Shown: piece after piece, positions 32,954 through 39,536 of the stretch
How positions within the stretch are numbered: the first letter of the stretch is position 1
How the letters are laid out: the number at the start of each line of letters is the position of its first letter
Source of the DNA: Campylobacteraceae bacterium
Lineage (GTDB): Bacteria > Campylobacterota > Campylobacteria > Campylobacterales > Sulfurovaceae
Direction of reading: 5' to 3'
Assembly: GCA_027065385.1 (NCBI GenBank)
Contig: JAMOOP010000093.1
Span: 1 to 39,536, forward strand
DNA length: 39,536 nucleotides
Translations under genes and position numbers: made by a program
The notes under the pieces: model-generated
The model's database searches: none
Told to the model about the DNA's origin: nothing
What the model saw: only the letters and a program-made list of their open reading frames with translations

Positions 32954-34382
32954 TATTAAAACACATAGTTTAACAAATAAGGGTCAAGAGCTTGGAATGA
33001 TGTATTTTAGAGTAGCTATTATACTCTTTGGTGCTCAACTACTTATGGGACTTATTGCTGCTATTCAATTTTTAGCACCTGGTTTTTTATTTGAAATTTT
33101 TGATTTCTCAGTAGCTAGAATGGTACATATCAATGCACTAGTTGTATGGATGCTTTATGCTATGATTGGTTCAACTTATTTAATGCTTACAGATGAAACA
33201 GGCATAGAAGTTGTAGGTATTGGTCTTGGTAAACTAGCATTTTGGGTATTAACAGCAGCTGTTACTGTAGTTGTACTTGTTTATATCTTTATTCAAATTG
33301 GTTCTGGTACAGAGGCTACAATTTGGTTTATTAATGAAGGTCGTGAATATCTTGAAGCTCCAAGATGGGCTGATATTGGTATTGTTGTTGTTGTTCTTAT
33401 CTTCTATTGGAATGTATTTGCTACATATATGAAGGGTGAGAGAACAGGAATTATGACTGTTATGATTGCTAACCTTATGGCATTAGCTGGTTTATATTTA
33501 GCTGGTATGTTCTTTACAGATAATATCTCAATGGACCAATTTTGGTGGTGGTGGGTCATACACCTTTGGGTTGAAGCTACTTGGGAAGTATTTGTAGGAA
33601 CTCTAGCAGCTTATGCGTTAATTAAATTAATTGGTGCTAAACGAGAAATTGTTGAGATGTGGTTATGGATTGAAGTTCTTATGCTATTTGGTTCAGGAAT
33701 TTTAGGTCTAGGTCACCACTACTTCTGGATTGGTACACCTGAATATTGGTGGGAAATTGGTGCATTATTCTCTGCATTAGAGCCTGTTCCACTAATTGCT
33801 ATGTTTGTTCATGTACTTTATGATTGGGGTAAAGAGCAAGGTGTAGCAGAAGGTAAAGGTGAAGGTAAAAGTGTTATTGCTAATGGTCCAGCTATGGCTT
33901 GGATTGTAACTAATGCGTTTGGTAACTTCTTGGGTGCTGGTATTTGGGGCTTCTTCCATACACTACCACAAGTAAATATCTATACTCATGGTACACAATT
34001 TACAGCAGCTCATGGTCACTTATCATTCTTTGGAGCTTATGCTACTATTCTTATTGGTATGATATATTATGGTATTCAAAGAGCTTATAGTGTAGAGAGA
34101 ATGAAAGCTACATTTAAATCTAAAATGGCTATCTTCTTAATTACATTTGGTGTACTTGGAATGGCAATAGCTCTTACAATTGCAGGTTATGAGCAAGTTC
34201 TTGTAGAAAGAGCTGAACTTGGAGCTGATTGGAGTGCATTCTTTGCAGCACAAAATTTACCTTGGTATGTTCAAGCTCAACTATGGAGAGCTATTATGGG
34301 TGTTGTTACATTTGTAGGATTTGTATATTTAGTAATAGATATGTTAACTATTGGTAAAAACGCTCAGGAGGCAGAGGCATAA
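32943..34382 (+). CDS. norB: Nitric oxide reductase subunit NorB (cNOR)
   Basis: 479 residues from the ATG at 32943, which has AGGAGG just upstream inside norC; the longer frame from 32877 overlaps norC further and lacks such a site. A 12-helix heme-copper-oxidase relative. Heme b and b3 and FeB ligands are where they are in characterised cNOR: His62, His207 with Glu211 in HLWVEATWE, His258-His259, Glu280 in ALEPVPL, His357 and His359 in AAHGHL. So the NO-reducing centre looks complete. It reduces 2 NO to N2O without proton pumping. Confidence 0.95.
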   Translation: MLTSIKTHSLTNKGQELGMMYFRVAIILFGAQLLMGLIAAIQFLAPGFLFEIFDFSVARMVHINALVVWMLYAMIGSTYLMLTDETGIEVVGIGLGKLAFWVLTAAVTVVVLVYIFIQIGSGTEATIWFINEGREYLEAPRWADIGIVVVVLIFYWNVFATYMKGERTGIMTVMIANLMALAGLYLAGMFFTDNISMDQFWWWWVIHLWVEATWEVFVGTLAAYALIKLIGAKREIVEMWLWIEVLMLFGSGILGLGHHYFWIGTPEYWWEIGALFSALEPVPLIAMFVHVLYDWGKEQGVAEGKGEGKSVIANGPAMAWIVTNAFGNFLGAGIWGFFHTLPQVNIYTHGTQFTAAHGHLSFFGAYATILIGMIYYGIQRAYSVERMKATFKSKMAIFLITFGVLGMAIALTIAGYEQVLVERAELGADWSAFFAAQNLPWYVQAQLWRAIMGVVTFVGFVYLVIDMLTIGKNAQEAEA

Positions 34383-34419
34383 TATATGTCTCTACTTAAT
34401 CTAATTAAAAGGAGACTAA

Positions 34420-34569
34420 ATGATTGAACCATTAACTGATGTTGTACCTAGTTTTTTTGCAATGCTTAATCAAGGTCCATTAACATTAACAATATTTTTA
34501 CATACAGTAATTATATTACCTATGTTTTGGATTTATAAACAAGAGAAAGCAAAATTACAAGGAAAATAA
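34420..34569 (+). CDS. 49-residue membrane protein between norB and nirS
   Basis: A short gene with a strong ribosome site (AAGGAG, 34410-34414) and an ATG 37 bases after norB. One hydrophobic helix spans about residues 20-39 (LTLTIFLHTVIILPMFWIY), followed by a basic tail (KQEKAKLQGK). A single-helix protein of this type could be a Nor accessory subunit, as small helices are in other heme-copper enzymes; this is inference. It is followed by three inverted repeats before nirS. Confidence 0.7.
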   Translation: MIEPLTDVVPSFFAMLNQGPLTLTIFLHTVIILPMFWIYKQEKAKLQGK

Positions 34570-34583
34570 GATTAAAATAGGGG

Positions 34584-34601
34584 TGGGGCAAAATAGCCCC
34601 A
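34584..34601 (+). terminator. GC-rich hairpin at the end of the nor part
   Basis: TGGGGC (34584-34589) and GCCCCA (34596-34601) pair around a 6-nt loop. It is GC-rich in a very AT-rich gene gap and lies 15 bases after the small gene's stop, but no U-tract follows, so it may be a partial terminator or a 3' stabiliser. Confidence 0.45.
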
Positions 34602-34610
34602 AAATTTGTG

Positions 34611-34677
34611 TGTCTAGGAAATAGACAAAGAATTTTATTAGAATAAACTTTAAAAGAAATAATTTTTAAAGTTTATT
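34611..34677 (+). promoter_or_regulatory. Two further inverted repeats in the nirS leader
   Basis: TGTCTA (34611-34616) with TAGACA (34622-34627), 5-base spacer, followed by a 14-bp perfect stem AATAAACTTTAAAA (34642-34655) with TTTTAAAGTTTATT (34664-34677), 8-nt loop. The large stem ends 12 bases before the AAAGGAG ribosome site of nirS. It might be a terminator, a processing site or a translation control element. The first repeat could instead bind a dimeric regulator. Confidence 0.5.
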
Positions 34678-34698
34678 TTACAATTAAAGGAGAAAAAT

Positions 34699-36414
34699 AT
34701 GAACAGACTTTTAAGTATAGCGGCAGCTACAGCATTAACAGCTTCATTTGCCCTTGCAGGTACATCTAGTATGGATTTTGCAAAAAAATATGAAAAAGAG
34801 TGTCAAGGTTGTCACGGTCCTATTCACCAAGGTGGTGTTGGTTCTGACCTTAGACCAAAAGCTCTTAAAAAGAAAAATAGAGAAATGTTAGCTGAAACTA
34901 TTATGGACGGTAGAGAAAATACAGCAATGCCTGCATGGAACTCAACTTTCTCTAAAGATGATGCAGCAGGTATGGTTGATTGGCTAATGGACTGGAAAAA
35001 TACAGTTGAGCTTACACTTGACTTTGATGAAGTTCATAAAACATGGACAAAATTAGCTGATAGAGAAGCTTTAGCTAAAAAGTATCCAAAAGCTGTTGAT
35101 GTTAAAGATGTAAGAGATATTACATTTGCTACAGAAAGAGACGCATCTTTAGTTGATTTTATTGATTCTACTACAGGTAAAGTTCTTAGCCGACATAAAG
35201 CTGGATTTGCGGTACATGTTACAGTTACAAATAAAAAGAACCCAAGATATGCTTACTCTATTTCTCGTTCTGGAAGACTTACAATGTTTGATATAGCAGC
35301 ACCTGGTCAACCAGCATTAGCTTCTGTTCAAGTAGGTCAAGAGTCAAGAGGATTAGCAGTTTCTCCAGATGGTAAATATATTTTAGCAGGTAACTATAAT
35401 CCAGGTGGAGCAGTTTTATGTGATGCTATGACACTAGAGCCTCTAAAAGTTTATGATACATCTCGTGTAATTGACCCAGATGGTCAAATTGGACCTAGCC
35501 GTGTAGCTGGTATTGCAGATACTCCTTATGGACCATATTTTGCTATGGCTTTGAAAGATGCAGGTCATACTTATATTATTGATTACTCTAAACCAAACTT
35601 CCCAATTGTTGGAGATATTCCAAATATTGGTAAAATTTTACATGACTGTTTCTTAAATGAGAACGAAGGTAAAGATTTTGGTAGATACTTTATGATTGCT
35701 TCTCAAGGAAGTGACTTAATGGGTATTGTTGACTTTAAAACTAAGAAATTAGCTGCAAAAGTTCATACTGGTAAAAAATCTAAACCACACCCAGGTCAAG
35801 GTTCTTCTTGGTTTAACAAAAAAATGGGTAAACAGCTAAATGCTACAAACTCTATGAACTTTGGTTCAGTTGTAATTTGGGAGTCTCCAAGTTGGAAAAT
35901 TGTTAAAAAAGTTAAAACTGCTGGTGGTGGTCTATTTGTAGGTACTGCTGAACATACACCTTGGATTTGGTCTGACTGTGTTCTTGGAAAACCTGATAAG
36001 TATAATGAAGTTCACCTAATTAATAAAGAAACATTAGAAACTGATAGAATTATTAAAGTTGGTAAGAAAAAAGGTCAACTTATTGATGCTAAAACTAAAA
36101 AAGTTCTTCAAACTTGGGATGCAACTCAACATGCAAAAGTTCCTGTAAATGAGGTGGAGTCTAAAATCTCTAAAGAGAAATTAATGCCAATGCCTACTAA
36201 ACTAGGTGCTGTAGTTAAAAAACCTGTTCAACCAAGACTTCTTCACGCTGAACCTGCAAACCATGGTAAATGGACTATGATTTCAGAGTGGACAACTGGT
36301 AGAATTGGTATCTATGAGTCAAAAACTGGTAAGTTTATTAAGTATATTGAAAACTTAACAACTCCTACATTTACATACTCTGTTGAACATAGACAACATG
36401 TTCCAGGTGCGTAA
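34699..36414 (+). CDS. nirS: Cytochrome cd1 nitrite reductase
   Basis: 571 residues. Signal peptide (1-20, ending FALAG), c-heme domain with CQGCH (35-39) and MPAW, then the 8-bladed d1 domain from about 110. The d1-iron His lies in AGFAVHVTV (His173) and the two nitrite-binding His appear in KPHPGQG (His364) and TAEHTPWIW (His419). So it reduces nitrite to NO in the periplasm, feeding NorCB. No nirE/F/J or other d1-heme genes are in the window. A good AAAGGAG precedes the start. Confidence 0.96.
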   Translation: MNRLLSIAAATALTASFALAGTSSMDFAKKYEKECQGCHGPIHQGGVGSDLRPKALKKKNREMLAETIMDGRENTAMPAWNSTFSKDDAAGMVDWLMDWKNTVELTLDFDEVHKTWTKLADREALAKKYPKAVDVKDVRDITFATERDASLVDFIDSTTGKVLSRHKAGFAVHVTVTNKKNPRYAYSISRSGRLTMFDIAAPGQPALASVQVGQESRGLAVSPDGKYILAGNYNPGGAVLCDAMTLEPLKVYDTSRVIDPDGQIGPSRVAGIADTPYGPYFAMALKDAGHTYIIDYSKPNFPIVGDIPNIGKILHDCFLNENEGKDFGRYFMIASQGSDLMGIVDFKTKKLAAKVHTGKKSKPHPGQGSSWFNKKMGKQLNATNSMNFGSVVIWESPSWKIVKKVKTAGGGLFVGTAEHTPWIWSDCVLGKPDKYNEVHLINKETLETDRIIKVGKKKGQLIDAKTKKVLQTWDATQHAKVPVNEVESKISKEKLMPMPTKLGAVVKKPVQPRLLHAEPANHGKWTMISEWTTGRIGIYESKTGKFIKYIENLTTPTFTYSVEHRQHVPGA

Positions 36415-36426
36415 ATAACATCTTTT

Positions 36427-36448
36427 TGTGGGTAAATTTTTACCCACA
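36427..36448 (+). terminator. Hairpin after nirS
   Basis: TGTGGGTAAA (36427-36436) and TTTACCCACA (36439-36448) form a 10-bp perfect stem 12 bases after the nirS stop. Likely terminator or transcript-end stabiliser; the following T-tract is weak. Confidence 0.6.
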
Positions 36449-36467
36449 TCTACTTATAATATTTAGT

Positions 36468-36516
36468 GAAACCTACTCTATTTTGATGAATTGCCTCCTC
36501 TTATGGGGTAGGTTTC
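36468..36516 (+). promoter_or_regulatory. Second inverted repeat before the pentaheme gene
   Basis: GAAACCTAC (36468-36476) and GTAGGTTTC (36508-36516), a perfect 9-bp pair separated by 31 bases, lies just before the gene's ribosome site (TAGGAG). A dimeric-regulator site or leader hairpin are both possible. Confidence 0.4.
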
Positions 36517-36539
36517 CCTAATTATTATAGGAGCTTTTC

Positions 36540-37658
36540 ATGAAATTTTTTCTCTCTTTACTACTGTTACTATCCTCTCTTATTTATGCCAAGGATAAAT
36601 ATTTAGATAATCACTCTTGTAATGAGTGTCATGAAAAAATATATGAAGAGTATCAATCTTCAGCACATAGTAAAGGTTATTTTAATGATGAGCTTCATAG
36701 AAAAATAGCCAATAAAGTTAGTACAAAAAAGTATGAATGTGCAATATGTCATACACCTATGGCAGATAATTTAAAAGATTTAGTAGAGGGAAAAGCAAGA
36801 CCAGATAAAAATAATAAAACACATACTGATGCAGTTAGCTGTTTTTTCTGTCATACAATAGCTTATGTAAAAAAATCCCATAAATATAATATAAATATAA
36901 AAGCAAGACAGGCAGAGAATTATAAACCAACACTGTATGGAAGACTTATAAAACCTGATGATAGTGATAAACACTCATCTAGTAAAAATCCTATATATGG
37001 CAAAAAAGTCTGTATGGGTTGTCACTCTCATAAACTAAATGATAATAATGTAACTATATTTCAAGCTATGAGTGATAATCAAGATAGTAATAGATGTATT
37101 GAGTGTCACATGCCTGAAATTGCAGGTGGAGCTGAAAAGATGGATAAACGCTCAAGAGGACAACATGCAAGTCATAAGTTTTTAGGTATTCATGATAAAG
37201 AGTTTAGAACAACAGGAATGGATATAAATATATCTACTTTAAAAGATAGTATAACTATAAAATTAACAAATAAAATGGCTCACCCACTTATTATCCAACC
37301 ATCTCGTGTTAAATATTTAGAGGTTAAAGTTATTAGAGATAATAAAGAGATATGGAGAAACTATAAAAATGACCCAAAAGAGGATAAAGAGGTATTTTTT
37401 GAGTATAGATTTTATAATAAAAATGGAAAAAGAGTAATTATTCCTGCCAATTCATATAGTACAGATAGTACAAATTTAAATGCACATAAAAGTAAAACTA
37501 TTACATATAAAAATATAAAACTTAAAAAAGGTGATATAATAAAAGCTACTATGTTTGTAAGGTTTGCAAAAAGAGATTGTCAATCTGTAATAGATTTAGA
37601 AGATAATAAGTTTAAAAAAGCCTTTATTTTAAAAGAGAGTGTTAAGATTTTTAAATAA
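36540..37658 (+). CDS. Pentaheme c-type cytochrome (c554-like)
   Basis: 372 residues with a signal peptide (1-17). Five CxxCH motifs: CNECH (27-31), CAICH (67-71), CFFCH (101-105), CMGCH (158-162), CIECH (186-190), all in the first half. The C-terminal half (about 215-372) is heme-free and beta-rich (TIKLTNKMAHPLIIQPSR-like). This layout recalls cytochrome c554 and related multiheme electron carriers. Placed directly after nirS it may donate electrons to NirS or NorC, but it could act with other reductases. TAGGAG precedes the ATG. Confidence 0.75.
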   Translation: MKFFLSLLLLLSSLIYAKDKYLDNHSCNECHEKIYEEYQSSAHSKGYFNDELHRKIANKVSTKKYECAICHTPMADNLKDLVEGKARPDKNNKTHTDAVSCFFCHTIAYVKKSHKYNINIKARQAENYKPTLYGRLIKPDDSDKHSSSKNPIYGKKVCMGCHSHKLNDNNVTIFQAMSDNQDSNRCIECHMPEIAGGAEKMDKRSRGQHASHKFLGIHDKEFRTTGMDINISTLKDSITIKLTNKMAHPLIIQPSRVKYLEVKVIRDNKEIWRNYKNDPKEDKEVFFEYRFYNKNGKRVIIPANSYSTDSTNLNAHKSKTITYKNIKLKKGDIIKATMFVRFAKRDCQSVIDLEDNKFKKAFILKESVKIFK

Positions 37659-37741
37659 ACTCTTATAATTTGTTTAAACTTTAATTATCATACTATATAA
37701 TATCATCTAATATTTTTATTTACAATAGATAAAGGATAATT

Positions 37742-38497
37742 ATGAGAATATTTGTATTATTAATGATATGGTTAATAGCAATTGTTTTACTCTCTTACAC
37801 CTGTTTCATTACTAAATTTAATGATGTAAACGAAACAAATAAGAAAAAGAGTATTGAGACTATTATAGAACAGGATATTAATAATACAGATAACTCTACT
37901 ATTAATATCATAGAACCTGTTAAAGAGATAGAAGAGAATTTAACACAAGAGATTAAAGAAGAAGAGGCTAATATAACAGAAATTCCAACCTCTATACCAG
38001 AAGATATTCCAATATTAGAGACTAATGAGAGTAATAAAACTATTATAAAAGAAGTAGAAGAAGATAATAGTAGTTTAGAAGAGAATATTACTATAAAAGA
38101 AGAGATAACAATAGATAAAATTCTACTATGTCAAGATATGTTTAACTCTATTTTATCTAAAGAGAAGATATATTTTGATAAAAATAGATTTAATATTAAA
38201 AATAGTAGTAAATCTACACTAGATAAGCTAATAGAGGTCTCTAAAGAGTGTCCTAATGGTAAGATAGTTATTGCAGGATATACAGACTCTAGGGGAAGTG
38301 CAAAGACCAATCGTAGAATAAGTTTAAAACGAGCTAATGCAGTTAAAGACTATTTTATTAAAGGTGGAGTTAGTAGTGAGAGATTAGTATCAGTAGGTTA
38401 TGGTGAGATAAAACCAATTGCTACTAATAGCACAGCTAAAGGCAGAGAACAAAATAGAAGAATTGAAATTCATATAGAAGGGGTTAACGGTGAGTAA
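37742..38497 (+). CDS. OmpA-domain envelope protein with N-terminal membrane helix
   Basis: 251 residues. An uncleaved-looking N-terminal helix (about 3-20), a long acidic, Thr/Asn/Glu-rich linker (30-130), and a C-terminal OmpA/MotB peptidoglycan-binding domain (about 140-248; YFDKNRFNI, VIAGYTDSRGSAKTN, RRISLKRANAVKDYF, GYGEIKP, NRRIEIH). No lipobox, so it is not a standard Pal. It overlaps the next gene by 8 bases. Confidence 0.85.
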   Translation: MRIFVLLMIWLIAIVLLSYTCFITKFNDVNETNKKKSIETIIEQDINNTDNSTINIIEPVKEIEENLTQEIKEEEANITEIPTSIPEDIPILETNESNKTIIKEVEEDNSSLEENITIKEEITIDKILLCQDMFNSILSKEKIYFDKNRFNIKNSSKSTLDKLIEVSKECPNGKIVIAGYTDSRGSAKTNRRISLKRANAVKDYFIKGGVSSERLVSVGYGEIKPIATNSTAKGREQNRRIEIHIEGVNGE

Positions 38498-39137
38498 TGT
38501 ATTAGAAGAGATTTTTATATATCTATTTATTGCAGGATTAATAGGTTTAGTTATTGGTTGGTTTATTGGAAAATTAACATATAAAGAGAAACTCCATAGT
38601 CTAAAAAATGAGTTAAAACTAAAGATAAATAAAAACAATGATACTTGGGAAAGTAAAATTGAAAAACTATCTGAAGAGCATACTATTAAACTAAATGAAG
38701 AGAAAAATAGTATGGAGATGGAGATGAAAAAGCTAGAAGATAAGATTAAAGAGCTTGTTAATGATATTACTCTTAAAAATATGGAGATAGATAACATTAA
38801 AAAGAGACTTCTAGTAGCCAAAGATGAGACAAAAAGGGTAGAGAAGAGGTTAAAAGATGAGTATCAAGAGGAGATAAAAAAACATAAAAGTAGAGTATCT
38901 AGTCTTTTAAATAGAATTGATTTAAGATACAATAAAGATGTAAACGATTTAATAGAGAGTCTAGTAACACTAGAGGGAAATGCGATAAAAGAGGAAGCAG
39001 AGCTTAGATATAAACTAAAAGATACCCAACAGAGATTAGAGAATAAAATAAAAAATCTAAATAAAGAGATAGAGGAGTTAAAGAGTAGAGTTTTTAATCT
39101 TATTAATGCAAAAAAGATAAATATTAATATAGGTTAA
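38490..39137 (+). CDS. Membrane-anchored coiled-coil protein
   Basis: 215 residues from a GTG start (38490) that lies inside the OmpA-domain gene, 8-base overlap. An N-terminal membrane helix (about 8-28) precedes about 180 residues of almost pure Glu/Lys-rich coiled coil. No named family. Coupled translation with the OmpA-domain protein suggests a joint envelope-spanning or scaffold role; partner unknown. Confidence 0.7.
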   Translation: MSNVLEEIFIYLFIAGLIGLVIGWFIGKLTYKEKLHSLKNELKLKINKNNDTWESKIEKLSEEHTIKLNEEKNSMEMEMKKLEDKIKELVNDITLKNMEIDNIKKRLLVAKDETKRVEKRLKDEYQEEIKKHKSRVSSLLNRIDLRYNKDVNDLIESLVTLEGNAIKEEAELRYKLKDTQQRLENKIKNLNKEIEELKSRVFNLINAKKININIG

Positions 39138-39316
39138 TCTTCTATCACCAATAATAACCCATTTAATATGAGGATTAAGATAATATCTCTAACTTTCTCA
39201 AAGATGTAACCACCTTTAGAGCTTTTAAATATTTTAGATACAATTCAAAAGCTACCTAAAACACTTTGCCTTTAATAGTGAAAGTTTAATAGGATTGATT
39301 TAAAAAAGGAAAAAAG
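39138..39316 (+). promoter_or_regulatory. Upstream region of the Rpn-like gene
   Basis: A 179-bp gap with no gene seen. AAAAAAGGA before 39317 is the ribosome site. Confidence 0.4.
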
Positions 39317-39536
39317 ATGAAAAGAAAGTTAGTAAGCTTTGATTGGGCAATGAAAAAAATTTTGCGACAAAAAGCAAATTTTGGAATTTTAGAAGGCTTT
39401 TTAACAGAACTTTTAAAATTTGATGTAAAAATAGAAGAGATTTTAGAGAGTGAAGCAAATCAAGAGACAGAAGATGATAAGTTTAATAGGGTTGATTTAT
39501 TGGCTAAAAATGAGAGTGGGGAACTTATATTAGTTG
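39317..39536 (+). CDS. Rpn-family recombination-promoting nuclease/putative transposase, 5' part only
   Basis: The gene runs off the window; 73 codons are visible. The opening KLVSFDWAMKKILRQKANF, the GILEGFLTELLK segment and the acidic DDKFNRVDLLAKNESGE stretch are typical of PD-(D/E)XK transposase-like proteins (PDDEXK_2, Rpn family), which are common in multiple copies in Campylobacterota. The DLLA Asp is the first catalytic residue; the ExK partner would follow just past the edge. Related proteins are DNA nucleases that promote recA-independent recombination. Confidence 0.85.
   Translation, partial: MKRKLVSFDWAMKKILRQKANFGILEGFLTELLKFDVKIEEILESEANQETEDDKFNRVDLLAKNESGELILV

Noticed and set aside
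34387-34428. 13-codon frame directly after norB
   Set aside because: Too short, no ribosome site, and overlaps the better 49-codon gene.
37742-38497. OmpA-domain protein as the missing Pal of the tol system
   Set aside because: No lipobox and a long acidic linker after an apparently uncleaved helix; Pal is a short lipoprotein.

Overview
The window is AT-rich DNA from a chemolithotrophic or denitrifying member of the Campylobacterota (former Epsilonproteobacteria), most like the Sulfurimonas, Sulfurovum or Arcobacter groups. The evidence is a monomeric NADP isocitrate dehydrogenase, an HslV with a short propeptide, a TolQRA-type cluster, small lineage-type membrane genes, and a cd1 nitrite reductase next to a cytochrome-c-dependent nitric oxide reductase. 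The species cannot be named from sequence reading alone.

Layout. 1-780: a terminator from an upstream gene, then copy 1 of a 419-bp non-coding repeat (123-541) and a leader. 781-2750: YceI-like protein, MoxR-like ATPase, small exported protein. 2776-5103 (minus): rplI-hslV-hslU. 5220-7241: PAS-GGDEF-EAL protein. 7246-11235 (minus): cell-wall and periplasmic block (RlpA, MltD-like, TatD, M23 peptidase, exported protein). 11438-13618: icd. 13652-14289 (minus): VapBC with a palindromic operator. 14361-16459 (minus): tolQ-tolR-tolA. 16596-18184: MnmC2-type oxidase converging on a cytochrome c'-like lipoprotein. 18253-19762 (minus): atpB, small membrane protein, thiE-like. 19901-23170 (minus): mog, two tiny genes with GTG starts, S4 protein, trpD, tsaE, lptB. 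23339-24304: a scrapyard of mobile DNA holding a tnpB 3' remnant with its element end, a shard of an HME-RND efflux pump, and copy 2 of the 419-bp repeat in inverted orientation. 24617-29392: phosphatase and a four-gene surface glycan/lipid cluster. 29406-31695: yajQ against recQ. 31923-37658: denitrification cluster (small membrane protein, norC, norB, 49-aa membrane protein, nirS, pentaheme cytochrome). 37742-39137: OmpA-domain protein and coiled-coil protein. 39317 to the edge: start of an Rpn/PD-(D/E)XK nuclease-transposase gene.

How the genes work together. NirS reduces nitrite to NO in the periplasm and NorCB reduces NO to N2O. An FNR/CRP-like palindrome precedes the cluster, and three stacked inverted repeats separate the nor part from nirS. 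The cell-wall enzymes, TolQRA, M23 peptidase, OmpA-domain protein and glycan/lipid-acyl genes are all envelope functions but sit in separate transcription units.

The most unusual item is the 419-bp repeat: two inverted copies differ at only 3 positions, have no gene, and share a structured 3' module with the end of the nearby IS200/IS605-type tnpB remnant. I read it as a non-autonomous element that carries an omega-RNA-like (TnpB guide RNA scaffold) segment. This is inference from sequence and hand-drawn pairing, not demonstrated.
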